From Spongilla lacustris (Eukaryota > Porifera > Demospongiae > Spongillida > Spongillidae), in assembly GCA_949361645.1 (NCBI GenBank), contig OX442425.1, positions 8,600,680 to 8,664,679 on the forward strand: a stretch of 64,000 bases of DNA. Reading direction: 5' to 3'. Every line of letters starts with the position of its first letter. The stretch's first letter is position 1. The translations under genes and the position numbers were made by a program. Positions 1-19,937 of the stretch are shown piece by piece. The notes under the pieces were generated by a model. The model was not told the DNA's origin, did no database searches, and saw nothing but the letters and a program-made list of their open reading frames with translations.

Positions 1-283
1 TGAGATCACTTTGTAATGTCATGTGACTACAGTGAGATCACTTTGTAATGTCATGTGACCACAGTGAGATCACTTTGTAATGTCATGTGACCACAGTGAG
101 ATCACTTTGTAATGTCATGTGACCACAGTGAGATCACTTTGTAATGTCATGTGACCACAGTGAGATCACTTTGTAATGTCATGTGACCACAGTGAGATCA
201 CTTTGTAATGTCATGTGACCACAGTGAGATCACTTTGTAATGTCATGTGGGATCACTTTGTAATGTCATGTGACCACAGTGAG
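1..283. repeat. 32-bp tandem minisatellite (about 9 copies)
   Basis: A 32-bp unit beginning tgagatcactttgtaatgtc repeats almost perfectly from the window edge to about 283; one late unit is shortened. It lies in the intron just before the first visible DOCK exon. No coding potential is seen. Confidence 0.95.
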
Positions 284-318
284 GTCAAGTATTTAGTTAG
301 CTCTCTCATTTCTTGCAG

Positions 319-4316
<3,998 letters not shown>

Positions 4317-4734
4317 AAATTGTGAATTAACTGTGTTGTGCGCATCAGGTGTAGTGTTTTCACGGAGATATAAACTAGTTTCACGGAGATATAGACTAGT
4401 TTCACGGAGATATAAACTAGTTTCACGGAGATATATTATTTGCTTTTCATTAATTGTGTGTGAGGCGACAGTTAGTCTGATCGCACCAATGTATTGTTGA
4501 CAATTATGTAATTTGAGATTTGCTCGTATATAACGAAGCATGCTGCTTGCGGTAAACAAGGTTTTGCGGCAAAAGCGGCAAATTTCCTCGATCTGCAGGA
4601 ACATACGTACGTACGACCAAGGTAACTTCATACGGTTTTAGTATGTCTGGAGATCCTCCCCCGATTCAATGACGCGTGTGATCTTCTCTAGGGAAAAAGT
4701 ATATATCCATATATCAGGTCGCTCGCAAGATTCA
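4317..4734. other. Compact intergenic spacer between DOCK stop and receptor A start
   Basis: Only 418 bp separate the DOCK stop codon from the receptor A start codon. The spacer contains four near copies of a 21-bp unit, tttcacggagatataaacta plus g (about 4359-4437), the likely DOCK 3' UTR and the receptor A core promoter. No canonical AATAAA is seen. Confidence 0.7.
4699..4712 (+). promoter_or_regulatory. TATA-like element of receptor A
   Basis: The sequence gtatatatccatat lies 25-35 bp before the first ATG at 4735. A start site downstream would leave almost no 5' UTR. This is a position-based guess only. Confidence 0.35.
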
Positions 4735-9287
<4,553 letters not shown>

Positions 9288-9744
9288 AGCGCGAATATTG
9301 TAAATCATCTCTACCAGTCTCTTCCACCGCTACCTCCCTCCTCCCCTCTCCTACACGTTGTTGTCATCTAAATTCTATCAATTCACGGATCTTATCATCA
9401 CGGCCGACAAACGTCGCCGGGACTATTTTTATGTTCGTACTTCACATAAATTATATGCATATATGCCGCAAACATGCCCTCCTCGACCGCTTTTATAAAC
9501 GTTCGTAATCAAGAATGTCGGCATGCTTTCCTCAAAATCCTGTTGGAGTATTTTTAAACATCTGCAAAGATACGCACGCGGAAGCAGTTAATGGTTACTG
9601 CTTATGCATACGGAGATACTCAGTGACGCATGTTTTTAAACACGAGCCATTACTGATACCCGTGCATGCTGGTATAATTGTACGCCAAATCCGGCAATTA
9701 ATGTGAAATAAATAAATAAATGAATGAATGAACAGCAAACATAT
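9288..9744. other. Receptor A 3' flank
   Basis: No gene is supported here. A run of AAATAAATAAATAAATG near 9705-9724 could serve as a polyadenylation signal for receptor A; otherwise the sequence is ordinary AT-rich DNA. Confidence 0.4.
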
Positions 9745-9879
9745 GCTCTAATTTGCATGCCGTTTGCATGAGCGACCTGCATATTATTAAGTTCAAATCT
9801 TGCGGGCATCCCGCATATACATGTGTAAGTATAATATGCGGCAAGTCGCCGCTCAAGCAAACGGCATGCAAATTAGAGC
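9745..9879. mobile_element. 135-bp MITE with 23-bp perfect terminal inverted repeats
   Basis: Arms 9745-9767 and 9857-9879 are exact reverse complements (gctctaatttgcatgccgtt and onward). The interior is short and non-coding, so the element would be non-autonomous. No clear target duplication was identified. Confidence 0.75.
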
Positions 9880-9951
9880 ACTCCGGCTATTATTAGTATA
9901 GATGATTTCGGTGAGAACCCGCGCGTCACGTGAGAGTCATGTGAAATTTTT

Positions 9952-10077
9952 ATGGAGGGCAAAACATTATTGAGACGTATGGTAAATCGTGATGGATCGG
10001 CAGATTTCAAGCGAAAGGAGCGTTACAAACAAAAACTGGAGTCGGTGGGGCTGACACCAAGTGATGACCTTTCATGA
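9952..10077 (+). CDS. Small basic ORF inside the THAP transposon (41 aa)
   Basis: ATG at 9952 to TGA at 10075. The product is rich in Lys/Arg, with FKRKERYKQKLESVGL in the centre. It lies just inside the left terminal repeat. It may be a leftover exon of a transposon protein; the function is unknown. Confidence 0.35.
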   Translation: MEGKTLLRRMVNRDGSADFKRKERYKQKLESVGLTPSDDLS

Positions 10078-10208
10078 GGGGTGATGGTCGTCGTTTCGGC
10101 GATGCTATGTCGTTGTGGCAGCGTATAGAGTATGGCAATATATTTGGCTATTTTATCGATCGCCCGGGAACTGGAAGCCTACAACTAGTTTCAATCGGGC
10201 TCTGTGAG

Positions 10209-10686
10209 CTGGCGTAGCAAGGGGGGGGCAAGGGGGGCGGTCGCCCCGGGCGCCGAGTTGAGAGGGGCGCTAAAATCGTGGGGAAAAAATTTTTTTTATA
10301 GGTCAAACAAAAATTTTAAAAGTAGGTCTAAGGTCAGGCTCAGCATAATTTCTTTGATAATCGTACGGTACCGGTTGTATTCAGGCTCACTCAAGGAAAA
10401 ATTATATAGCGATCATAGGACGACTATCGTTTGGATCGGTGTCTCTTGGCCTGAAATAGTTCGAAGAGCCAGGTAAACAGAAAATAAGTTAATTAACCCC
10501 AACTGATTAACCCGCTAGTCTCGCTTAAAAAACTTTGTTGTCCAAACGCAAGGGGGACCCCCCCCCCCCCCCCCCCCCCCCCCCCGCTCGTATGTTCGGC
10601 CAAACGCAAGAGGAGGGGGGGGGGGGGGGGGGGGCGCCATTAGTGCATTTTGCCCCCGGGCGCCCAACACCCTCGCTACGCCACTG
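10209..10686. mobile_element. hAT-like non-autonomous element with 8-bp target duplication
   Basis: The left end ctggcgtagcaagg and right end ctcgctacgccactg are imperfect inverted repeats of the common type CAGTGGCGTAGC, continuing into GC-rich subterminal sequence with GGGCGCC. It is flanked by identical 8-bp direct repeats tctgtgag (10201-10208 and 10687-10694), the duplication length expected of hAT transposition. It contains poly-C (10558-10585) and poly-G (10617-10634) runs and no transposase. It is nested inside the THAP element. Confidence 0.85.
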
Positions 10687-11168
10687 TCTGTGAGGACTGT
10701 GTTTGTGGTGTGTTTCGGCCAAGGCAACCAAAAGTGCAGAACAGGCCCACGAAGCGTGGATTAGGGCCTATTGCACGGTCATCTGGCTTGATCGTTGCCG
10801 ACTGAACTAGCTTGCTAAGTTAAGCTTATTTTTAAAAGAATGCACGGTGTACATGTCTACAGATCTATCTGTAATCGATAAGCTAGGTCCATACATGTAG
10901 CAAGTAGGCTTATAGCAATCGATTGGCAACAGACATCTTTGTCCTCCGTCATGTAGGCCAGGCCTATAGCTTTTGTAGGCTGTAGCCAAAGGCAAAGCAG
11001 GGCAGCATGACAGCACACGTGCTCATCATCGTTGCTAAGACATAAGCAGATCCAGCTATTGGTGCAGATGGGGTGGCTACTCCAGACATGGGGGCTGCAT
11101 CCCTATACCTCCCATACTGATGATTTCTGTCTCTGTTGCGAGTCCTGCGTGAACTAGCAACCAACCCT

Positions 11169-11583
11169 CTACAGCTGAAGCAGAGATAATATAAAGCACA
11201 CCTCTCCTTTTCTTCTTTGCCCCGCTTTCGCCTGCCGCGCTTTCACTGCCATCATTTTGATCAAATACTTCCTCTTGCATACCATCCTTGAAAGAGAATC
11301 GTGAAGAGACATAGCCACATCACTGGGTTCGTCAACAGGCTTGCCTACAATAAAAACAAATGACTTCCTCACTCAATTGTGACTTCCACACTTCTAACTA
11401 ACATGACACAAAATGGTCGCCACATATTCGCGAGTGCTTCGAAGGCTGCCAATCCTCTCTACGGACTGCTTGAATCCACCTTCGTAGTCTGCCTTCATTT
11501 TTGAATGGAAACCGATAGAAACCTATGCCCAAACGCTGACCACCACGATTTCTACAGCCAAAAGCACAACACCTCCATACCAT
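11169..11583 (-). CDS. THAP-domain protein (transposon-borne)
   Basis: ATG at 11583; exon 1 11403-11583 and exon 2 from 11344 down to a stop near 11169, joined at GTTAGT and TTGTAG. Exon 1 encodes a THAP zinc finger: CCAFGCRNRG, FYRFP, RRWIQAVRRE and ICGDHF supply the Cys2-Cys-His ligands and the invariant Trp/Phe. Exon 2 continues with KPVDEPSD, as in many THAP proteins, then a basic stretch. THAP domains bind DNA sequence-specifically. The short length and location inside inverted repeats indicate a transposase fragment or domesticated remnant. Exon 2 could instead be spliced onward near 11180 to a hydrophobic segment at 10964-11164; this is unresolved. Confidence 0.7.
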
Positions 11584-11718
11584 TTCACGTATACCTTGCC
11601 CTCCACTTCAATTATTCATCGTTTTAGGTCACGCGTTTCCAAGGAAACGACTTCTCACCGAAATCATCTATAGGCGTAAGTGCACGGTAATATGAAAAGG
11701 TCTATAAAAAGGCTAGCT

Positions 11719-11892
11719 CGCTACCTTCCCCTCCCCTCCCCTTCATCGACCTCTCCCTCCCTCTCCACTCCCCTTCCTCATCTCCCTCCCTCTCCCCTTC
11801 CTCCTCTCCCTCCCTCTCCCCTTCCTCCTCCTCTCCCTCCCTCTCCCCTTCCTCCTCCTCTCCCTCTCCCTCTCCCCTTCCTCCTCCTCTGA
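11719..11892. repeat. CT-rich (CTCCCTCTCCCC)n repeat
   Basis: Pyrimidine-only stretch built of ccctccctctcccctt-like units; the open frames here are repeat translations. Confidence 0.85.
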
Positions 11893-12302
11893 CCTGACGC
11901 AAAAGCCATTTTTATACCGAAAGTGACACGGCAGAGGATTGAGCCATAAAATGCGAGGTTTTGGGGAACTGATCTGAAGTATTGCAATACTGACTCTGCC
12001 ATTTTGATCGTCACTTCCGTATGGGCTTACACACGGTTTTCGGGTTCAGATGTCAATTAATATCGCGTAGGTAACCCCGCTTACCCCCCCCCCCCCCCCC
12101 CCCCCCCCCCTCACCGGCCCTGCCAGTGATGCATGCATGTATCTGAAAACCGGTGTGTACGCTGTAAATACCTACTCAGAGAATTGATATCACCGCATCA
12201 ATAGAAGTTATTCGAATGAAGTATCATGCGTCACATGACGTAATGTACATGTAGTCTGCAGACAGTAATACGATTACCGAGTTCCTTGGTCAGTTAATAT
12301 GT

Positions 12303-13454
12303 ACGTAGCCACACCCTCGCGCCATATTAATATATATTAGTTCCAAAGTTATTAATTTTACTCGTCATGTCACGAGGCCGGAGGAATGCAATTATGTTAC
12401 GTAAACTTACAGTCTTCTCTGAAATACAACACCGCAGTGGCGGATCCAGGGGGGGGGGGGCAACTGGGTTCTGCCCCCCCCCCCCCCCCCCGCCAAATAG
12501 AAATTAAATATTCACAGCTAAGGGGCGGTGCCTTACACGATTAATGGTATGTGCGAAAACGGTTAAATTAATGTACGTGCAAAGACAGCAGTGCCAGCCG
12601 GTGCGGAGCCATGCAGTCTAGAACATCGGACAGGCATACACGTGCTCTGAATCAAAACTTCCGCGACAGCTGGAATTGTAATAATTTGTATGTTTGAGTG
12701 AATTCAAAGGCGCCTATACAAGTCAAATCTTTCAATAGCAGCAGGTAGGCCTATGCCATACCGTCAAAATTAATATTATAGTTCACTGGTTCTTTTGACG
12801 TTGAAGTTATTCTGGACTGACCAGATGGAGCCTCGGAGTCGAAAGCGATCAAGCAAAGGTTTGCCATTGGATGCATGATATTATAGATCGTTTGTACACA
12901 ATGCTGATAATCGAAGTGCACTACCGGCCAAATATTGGTGCCACGTCACGCAGAGATAATAGAGTTTATCTACGTAGGAGAGTTATAACGTTTTTGGAGC
13001 AGTTTTTACGTACTTTTGGGGGGTTTTCAACGCAAAAAGCGTTGGCTTCTGGGGCGGAGCCCCAGGCCCCGCTGGGGGAGCTTACAGCGCTCCCCCAGAC
13101 CCCCTGGCTGGGCGGGAGGGGTGCCCCCCTCCCGCACCCTCCCCGGGGCGGCTCCGCCTCCAGCTTTGCCCCACCCCCTGCCACACCCTCACCTGTGCCC
13201 CCCCCCGTTCCCATTTCCTGGATCCGCCCGTCACCTGGAATGATGAGTCAGTCCTGTCAGAGATAATATATATTATCTCTGGTCCTGTTATCGCAGCAAC
13301 AACAGTTTCCTTTTAGAGATTAGCCATGTCTGCCGCAGTCCTTTCCACGTTTCCAGTGTCGAAATTTTTAATTACATTCCTCGTAACGTGTTAAATGTGT
13401 AGGCTATTAGCGGAATCTGGGAACGAGAGTAGTATGGCGAGGGTGTGGCTACGT
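12303..13454. mobile_element. TIR element with ends ACGTAGCCACACCCTCGC
   Basis: Perfect 18-bp inverted ends at 12303-12320 and 13437-13454 bound a 1.15-kb AT-rich element without a recognisable transposase. A second member with the same end motif lies at 18006-18420. Another element is nested in it (12435-13232). Confidence 0.6.
12435..13232. mobile_element. hAT-type MITE with CAGTGGCGGATCCAGG end
   Basis: It starts cagtggcggatccagg and ends cctggatccgcccg, an imperfect inverted pair. The 3' third (13045-13210) is extremely GC-rich, unlike its surroundings. No coding capacity and no clear target duplication were seen. Confidence 0.6.
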
Positions 13455-13664
13455 CAGGCTACTAGTAATAAAGTCTTGTATTGATTCTTTTGCCTAGTCT
13501 AGCACTTGTATTGTATTTTAGGAGAAGCCGCCTGCCATGTTCAGGATGTTACAACTTAGGGAGAACGTAAACGGCTGCACTTTAATAGCATTTTTCCCGG
13601 CGCATTTTGGATTATGAATAAAAATTGCTTGGCAAGAAATGTACGTCAGTATCGAGCTATATTA

Positions 13665-16600
13665 TTATATGTAAAATGGTGTGTACAATACTAAAAGAGT
13701 CATAACAGCGGTATATATTTGTGTGATATCTTCAACCGTCGTGCATGGGTGGACTTCATCAAGGAAACTCTGCCAATACCAATGATGGAGGCATGCAGTT
13801 AAGAGCAATGCATGGTTCCAAAACCACCTACCACTTTGGAGTGGGACAGCGTATCCAACCGCTCATGCAGAGTGGCAAACAACAGCCGGTCCATTGGTAG
13901 CTTCTCCCAGCACAGTCTGATGATGTCATACACTTCCTGTGCACAGTGCATTGGTTTGGGCATCCTCATCCCTCCTAGTAGCTGGGGGCACAGGTCTGAT
14001 GGAAGGATTTCAGCATATGGTGTTCCACCTAGGGGGACAGTTTGAAATACTTTGTGTCCATTCTCCTGCCCATAAACACTTACCTAGTGTCACCAATTCC
14101 CACATTGTCACACCAAATGACCACCTGAAAGACAAGAATGAGGTAAATATGTTCAGCATATGTGCAGCTGATGCCTTACACATCACTGTATGTGGTGGAG
14201 GTGCCATCAAAGAGTGTCTCCGGTGCCATCCACTTCAGAAGGCTGTCTCTGTTCAGGTCATATGCCCCCACATTGATCTTGATGTCCAGACTGGTTCCCA
14301 CTAGAACGTTGCGAGCACACAACGATCCATGTACCACCTGAGTAGTAAAAGTAGGTGTGGCTTAGTGGTGAGAGGGGGGAGGGTCCGCTCTGTACCTTTC
14401 TCTCTGCAAGGAATGCCATGCCTGAGGCAATCTTTGTGGCAATATTGATGAGGTCCCTTGAGGTGAGGTTTAGAGATGGTAGCTGCTCCCTCTTGCCTGG
14501 GAAGACTGTGTACATCCCATGGTGTCCTCTGGATGCCCTCAGGAACCCCAGCAGGTCTCCATGGCACATATACTCCACCACCATACACACTGGACCTGCA
14601 AGGAGATCCACAGTGTGTAACTAACATATGGAGATGCACAATTACATGTATGCAACTGAATTAGCAAATTAAATCCATCTAAAGATGTGGCACATATGAA
14701 CTCGGTACCGTTTTTAATGATGACTTTAAGGTGTTTTTGAAAACGTTATATTTCCACAACAATACATTCGTTTCTTGCCAAATTCGAGAAACTTATTGCC
14801 CCATCCCTTATGTACATATAGTACGATTTTGATGTTATAGATTCATTCTGCTGGCTGTATCCGAGGCCTGATAGGTCCCGGAGGTAAAACGTATCAAAAT
14901 TCCAACACCGAAAATACTTTTTATGCCAAATTTTAATTACTAGTAGGAAAATGGTGTCCAACCAAACGGTGACTTTTCGCAATACCTTTATAGCGATGGT
15001 TCAGGCGAGGCTTAGTGTCAAACTTAGTGCAGCGGTGAACCATTTTTGAAATTTACATACGTGCCACACCCCCCATTTCTACGTGACGTCACGCGGAATA
15101 AACACGGAAGACTTGGAGAGTTCAGGAAGCGAATCAGAAGATAACTTTGATGAGGAATCTGGACTTAATGAAGATGGCACCGAATCAGACGACGATGGAG
15201 CGGGAATATAATCGTTTTGTCTGCCATTTTGTTTTCATTAAATTAAGCTATACCCGAACTTGGCAATGTCAGCCTTTATTTTATGAAGCGTCTTTTCTAC
15301 CTAAACACTGACAAATACACATTTCTTTTACGTGGAATCGTGTCCATTTATTTAATAAGCAATAAATGTTTGACGTCACGTAGAAATGGAGGTGTGGCAC
15401 GTATGTAAATTTCAAAAATGGTTCACCGCTACACTACTAAGCCTCGCCTGAACCATCGCTATAAAGGTATTGCGAAAAGTCACCGTTTGGTTGGACACCA
15501 TTTTCCTACTAGTGATTAAAATTTGGCATTATAAATATTTTCGGTGTTGGAGTTATGATACGTTTTACCTCCGGGACCTATCAGGCCTCGGATACAGCCA
15601 GCAGAATGAATCAATAACATCAAAATCGTACTATATGTACGTAAGGGATGGGGCAATAAGTTTCTCGAATTTGGCAAGAAACGGATGTATGGTTGTGGAA
15701 ATATAACGTTTTCAAAAACACCTTAAAGTCATCATTAAAAACGGTACCGAGTTCATATGTGCCACATCTTTAATTGTAAGTTATCTATAAATCTACCTTC
15801 CCCTCTCATATGTCATTATCCCTCCTCCCTCCACCCCACTCCCATTACATGTTTATGAATTATTTGCATATATGCAGATAGACATATGTTTCCCAAAATT
15901 CTGGGAATTAATAACTTTATAACTGTCATGAGGGAAGTGAGGAGGAGGCAGGGAAGGAGGGAGGGAGGTAAGGAGGGAGGGAGAAGAGGGAATGGAGGTA
16001 GGATAAACTCACTCTCAACAGTACACACTCTGAGCAGACCAACAATGTTTGGATGTGACCCAAGGCTGGCAAGCTGTTCCATGTTAGCAATGAGAGCTCT
16101 CACATTTTCCTCTGAGGTCTGGTCTTTACAGCACTTCACTGCCACATCTATGGCCTTGTCACTCTTAATACCATTGGCTGTTCCCTTGTACAGGATTGTG
16201 GAGAAGCCATCATGCAGGATCTCTGACAGCTGGAGGAGGTCCCACTTTGGGTGCACCTCATACTCAATACTAATTCGGCTGTCAGGTGACATATGGTCAT
16301 TGGAACTAATCACCAAGGGAGGGACACAGTATGTGTCAGGAGATAGCTGTAGAGGGAAAAAGGATGACGTGGGCAGGACATGAGGGTGATGGGAAGGAAT
16401 CTCTTCAGCTTACCTTCGTATCTCCCTCCAATGTACAACATTGTTTGTGGGAGTCCATTGTTTGCCTATCAAGAATTTGAAGTGGGAAAGGGAAAAATTA
16501 ATGCAATGACAAGGAAAATGCACTTAACTCTCACCTATGATACCACAGCAAAGCCAGCAAAACTGAGATAACCAGACAAATAACCAGACAGATAACCAGA

Positions 16601-18530
16601 CTAATAACAGGAATTGCTGTACTTATTTTAGCTCCTATCACCACTGGAGATGTACCACCAGTGGGTGAAGCTGACGGCGAGAGGGAAGGATGAGATGGAG
16701 GTAAGAGGGTAGAGGTGGAGTTAAGGAGTTGGGTAGAGGGTGGAGGTAAGGGATGGGAGGGGTCAGGGGGTGGGAGGGGCCATGGGATAAACTTACATTG
16801 TATTGTGAATTGCACATAATTGCTGGCGCTACTTTCCAATATCACGGAGGACAATTTACCAATTGTGACCATGTAGGCTTCATAGGTTCCCAGCTGTGAT
16901 ATTGACACCACAGCACCTGGTGTAATGGTGTCAATCTCTGTCTTTACATTCCCACCTACTATGCTAAAGTTGGGGGTGGGGGGGGGGGGGGTGAGAGTAT
17001 TCATGAGGCCTTCATGGAGAGGGGTGTGGTCTAATGCACTTACCCATAGTACAGACTGTAGGAGATCACAAAAGGACCAGGTGTGGGTGGAGTCCAGGAG
17101 AAAGTGACCACACTCTGATTCACAGAGGACAACAGATCTGATACAGGATCAGGAGGGCCTGGGGAGGAGAATGTTTAAGATGGCTCCATGGCACATAAGT
17201 GCTTACCATAGACAGTGGTGGAGGCTGTAGCTGTCCCCTTGGAGTTAGTGGCCTTGCAGGTGTACTGACCTGTCTGACTGCTCTGCAGAGATGTGAACAC
17301 TAAGGTGGAGCCATTGAGGGTGTTGATGGTATAGATGGGTAGGCTGGGGTTCTGGGGCACCACTGCCCCCTGGAAGGATAAGGAGGTGTGGCCAATGTAT
17401 GGGCTGTTTTCCTCTCATTACGTGCACTTACCCCCTTGGTCCATACAGCGGTCAGCCCAGAGCTAACATCAAGCCCTCCACACCCCACACTTTGTACTGC
17501 TCCTGGCTGAGTGAAGCACGGTATGGAGACAGGCTGTGAGTAATTCTGAGCTATCAAGTTTGGAATTTTGTTGATCTGTGGAGCTTCTGGACCTGCATGG
17601 AACATCACCAATACAAATTAGAGGGGAAATAGATTAAAATGCACTTACATATTGGCACTTACATATTGGCACTTACATACATGTATGTAATTTGGTACCG
17701 CGTTAATTATTCCCCACGCCGGAAATTCCTAACCATGATACGATTCACAAACGATTTTGTCGTCTCTAAGCACATACATACTGCATTGTATAACGTAACG
17801 CTGCTAGCTTCTGATCGGTTGTACTAGCTTTAATTCATGAAACGAGGATAGGGCTATTACCGAGATTCCAATCAATGTAACTTGATATAATAATTAACAG
17901 TCCTTCGTAAAATCATATAGGCTTAGGAAGGTGCATAGGATTGGGGAGTTCAAGTTGTCCCCCTTGGCCTTGCGTATGGCATTGGCCGAATATAAATAGT
18001 TAGATGTAGCCACACCCTCGAGACATTCGCATTGTACATATTTCTTTTATTACTTTTTAATGTTAAATAATAAATAATATTGATGTGTACATACACCACA
18101 ATAGAGGAACATTGGAAGGTTTTTGTTAATCTTGCTACACCAAAGGTATCAGAGATTCACTGACTGTCAGTTCAATAGAGGCTGGGAGGTGTAGTATAAA
18201 CTGACTACAATAAAGACTAAGATAAAGGTATAGTCTTAATTACCTTGAACCACGGGTATGGAATGTCTTACCCTCCGCAAAGCTAGTCTCGTACCCAGAC
18301 CCACACTCGCAGCTGCGGATGAATTACATCACCGCTACGCGTCGCGGTGATGTAATCCATCCGCAGCTGCAAGTGTCGGTCTGGGTACGAGACAACCGCA
18401 AAGCGCGAGGGTGTGGCTGCGTCAAACGATACGTGGCAGGATCTAAAACGTCTTCACAATCGCTCTAATTTGTCAAGCTGATGCATGCTTCTTTAATCGC
18501 TAATTGCCTGGGGCTTTCATTTTACGTGAG

Positions 18531-18571
<41 letters not shown>

Positions 18572-18726
18572 GCTGGGGTATTGGGAGGGATTTGACCTTT
18601 ACCGCCCCTGGCTGGGAGATAATAACCGATGTGGTTTAACAAAAGGTCAAATGCCCTACCGGACTAGTCTCGTACCCAGACCCAAATGTACGTAACAATG
18701 GTCATCGCTTACAGTATTTCGCCCAT

Positions 18727-18765
<39 letters not shown>

Positions 18766-19937
18766 CGCATTACCACCAAAGAAACAAACCATTTAAAATC
18801 ACATAAAAAAATATACGGTACAATACATATATACACATATACATACAACGAGCCGCGCCGCCAATATATATCCTTGATTGCATGCACACTTTTAGTAACT
18901 ACATCTGGGGGCGGAAAGCAGATGCTGCCGCGCACTTCACTTGATTGATTTCATGCTAAATTGACAACATTTGCATGCTGTTGTGCTCACCTGCTATTGA
19001 AATGTTAAAAGACACACTTCTGTTTCCGTATGCATCGTTAGCAACCAAAACGTACTGCCCAGAAGCCAGCAAGCTGCTATTTGTCAGAGAAATGTTAGAT
19101 GGAGTCGTCTGGTTTACAGGAGCCTGACACGTGAAGGAGTGCATAGCGACATATGGTTGGAGTGTGACTTGTACTGTTGTAGCAACCAGCGTTTGACCAA
19201 CAAGCTTGTAGAGTGCCCAGTCCACTCCGGGATTTCTGTCAGTAATCACACATACGCTTGCAGACGTGAGGGTGGAGTCGATGCAGACCGTTTGGTTGTT
19301 GCACAGCTGCAGAAGTGGAGGCCCTTAGAGAAACAAGTTCCAGTTAAAATTATTATAACCAGGGCCCTCTATATACCTACTTAGAACCATTATCGTGGCA
19401 GGATTGCTGTATATCAGTCTGTTTTTACCAACGCTCACCACTCCGTGGTACACACCAGCATGGCATTCCTTCAGCACAGGTATGTACAGGTCACCGTTCA
19501 CAGGGTCGATCCAATACTGACCACTGGGGGCAGGCAACGTATATAATATACTGAAGTGCTTAAATAAGTGCACGTGCACGCGCCGGCGCCACTCACTCAC
19601 TTGTAGGTTTCACTACTATCGAAACAATACCAGCTTTCATTATCGTAAACCTCCCAGTACGGGTAAACCCCGCCGTTCGAGAACTCTGTGTGGAGTCTAA
19701 CATTAGTAGTCCCGACGAATGCAGTTACGTTTTGCGGTTCAACTGTGAAATGCTCTTGAACTAAAATAAAGACATAACATTAGCCGCATGCATGTAAAAA
19801 GGTATCACAACTCACTAGTCCATGCATACTCACACTAGCTCACCTTGACCCGCAGGACTCAGCATCTGAGCCATTGCCGCACCAAATAGCACCACAGCGG
19901 CGGAAAGCAAATGAGCAGTATAGCTTGGGCCATGCAT
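13665..19937 (-). CDS. Receptor B: Ig/FN3 transmembrane pseudokinase receptor, diverged tail
   Basis: Sixteen exons from the minus-strand start: 19844-19937, 19601-19760, 19381-19523, 18991-19323, 17432-17592, 17207-17369, 17044-17158, 16797-16963, 16535-16670, 16414-16465, 16013-16346, 14396-14595, 14180-14337, 14084-14124, 13832-14028, 13665-13769. They total 2559 nt, giving 852 residues. It has receptor A's order: signal peptide, two type II Ig-like modules, Ig, FN3, transmembrane, kinase fold. VAVK is kept; HGS replaces HRD and DFG is absent. The kinase start lost residues between K-W and LLQLS (WDLLQLS against WEFPPDLLQLS). The last exon has lost the YSQF motif and the T-V-L end and finishes in a hydrophobic stretch, ...LYTPFYI. 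A TATAAATA lies only about 8 bp before the chosen ATG, so the true start may be downstream. A foldback transposon occupies intron 11. Confidence 0.87.
14681..15771. mobile_element. 1.1-kb foldback transposon in receptor B intron 11
   Basis: Two long inverted arms (14681 to about 15094 and about 15371 to 15771) are over 90% identical by eye and start aaagatgtggcacatatgaa. Each arm contains a 78-codon open frame that is the mirror of the other. The unique centre carries a short acidic C-terminal-like reading frame (15101-15211; ESEDNFDEESG, then stop), perhaps the end of a lost transposase. Confidence 0.88.
15101..15211 (+). pseudogene. Acidic C-terminal fragment inside the foldback element
   Basis: An open frame without a start, rich in Glu/Asp/Ser, ends at TAA 15209-15211 in the unique centre of the foldback transposon. 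It may be the last exon of the parent element's transposase. There is no recognised domain. Confidence 0.3.
18006..18420. mobile_element. Short TIR element, same family ends as 12303-13454
   Basis: The ends gtagccacaccctcg (18006-18020) and cgagggtgtggctgc (18406-18420) are inverted with one mismatch. The interior is AT-rich and non-coding and is interrupted by a palindromic MITE. Confidence 0.55.
18286..18393. mobile_element. 108-bp near-perfect palindromic MITE
   Basis: Starts gtctcgtacccagacc and ends ggtctgggtacgagac, with complementary arms meeting around acgcgt at the centre and only a few mismatches. Related single ends occur at about 18666 and 51993. Confidence 0.8.

Larger units (their letters stand above)
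9897..11672. mobile_element. DNA transposon with 21-bp TIRs carrying a THAP-domain gene
   Basis: The ends 9897-9917 and 11652-11672 are perfect 21-bp inverted repeats (tatagatgatttcggtgaga plus a). Between them lie a THAP-domain coding region on the minus strand next to the right end, a small lysine/arginine-rich ORF next to the left end and a nested hAT-like element. THAP domains bind DNA in P-element and related transposases, so an autonomous or formerly autonomous element is likely. No DDE or RNase H-like catalytic domain was recognised, so it appears decayed or deleted. Confidence 0.7.
17593..18990. other. Transposon-filled intron 4 of receptor B
   Basis: A 1.4-kb intron against 654 bp in receptor A. 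It contains the TIR element 18006-18420, the palindromic MITE 18286-18393, a second copy of that MITE's end at about 18663, and poly-C (18531-18568) and poly-G (18727-18765) tracts. No exon was recognised. Confidence 0.75.

Noticed and set aside
1..283. CRISPR-like array of regularly spaced repeats
   Set aside because: The units are contiguous 32-bp tandem copies without unique spacers, in an animal intron.
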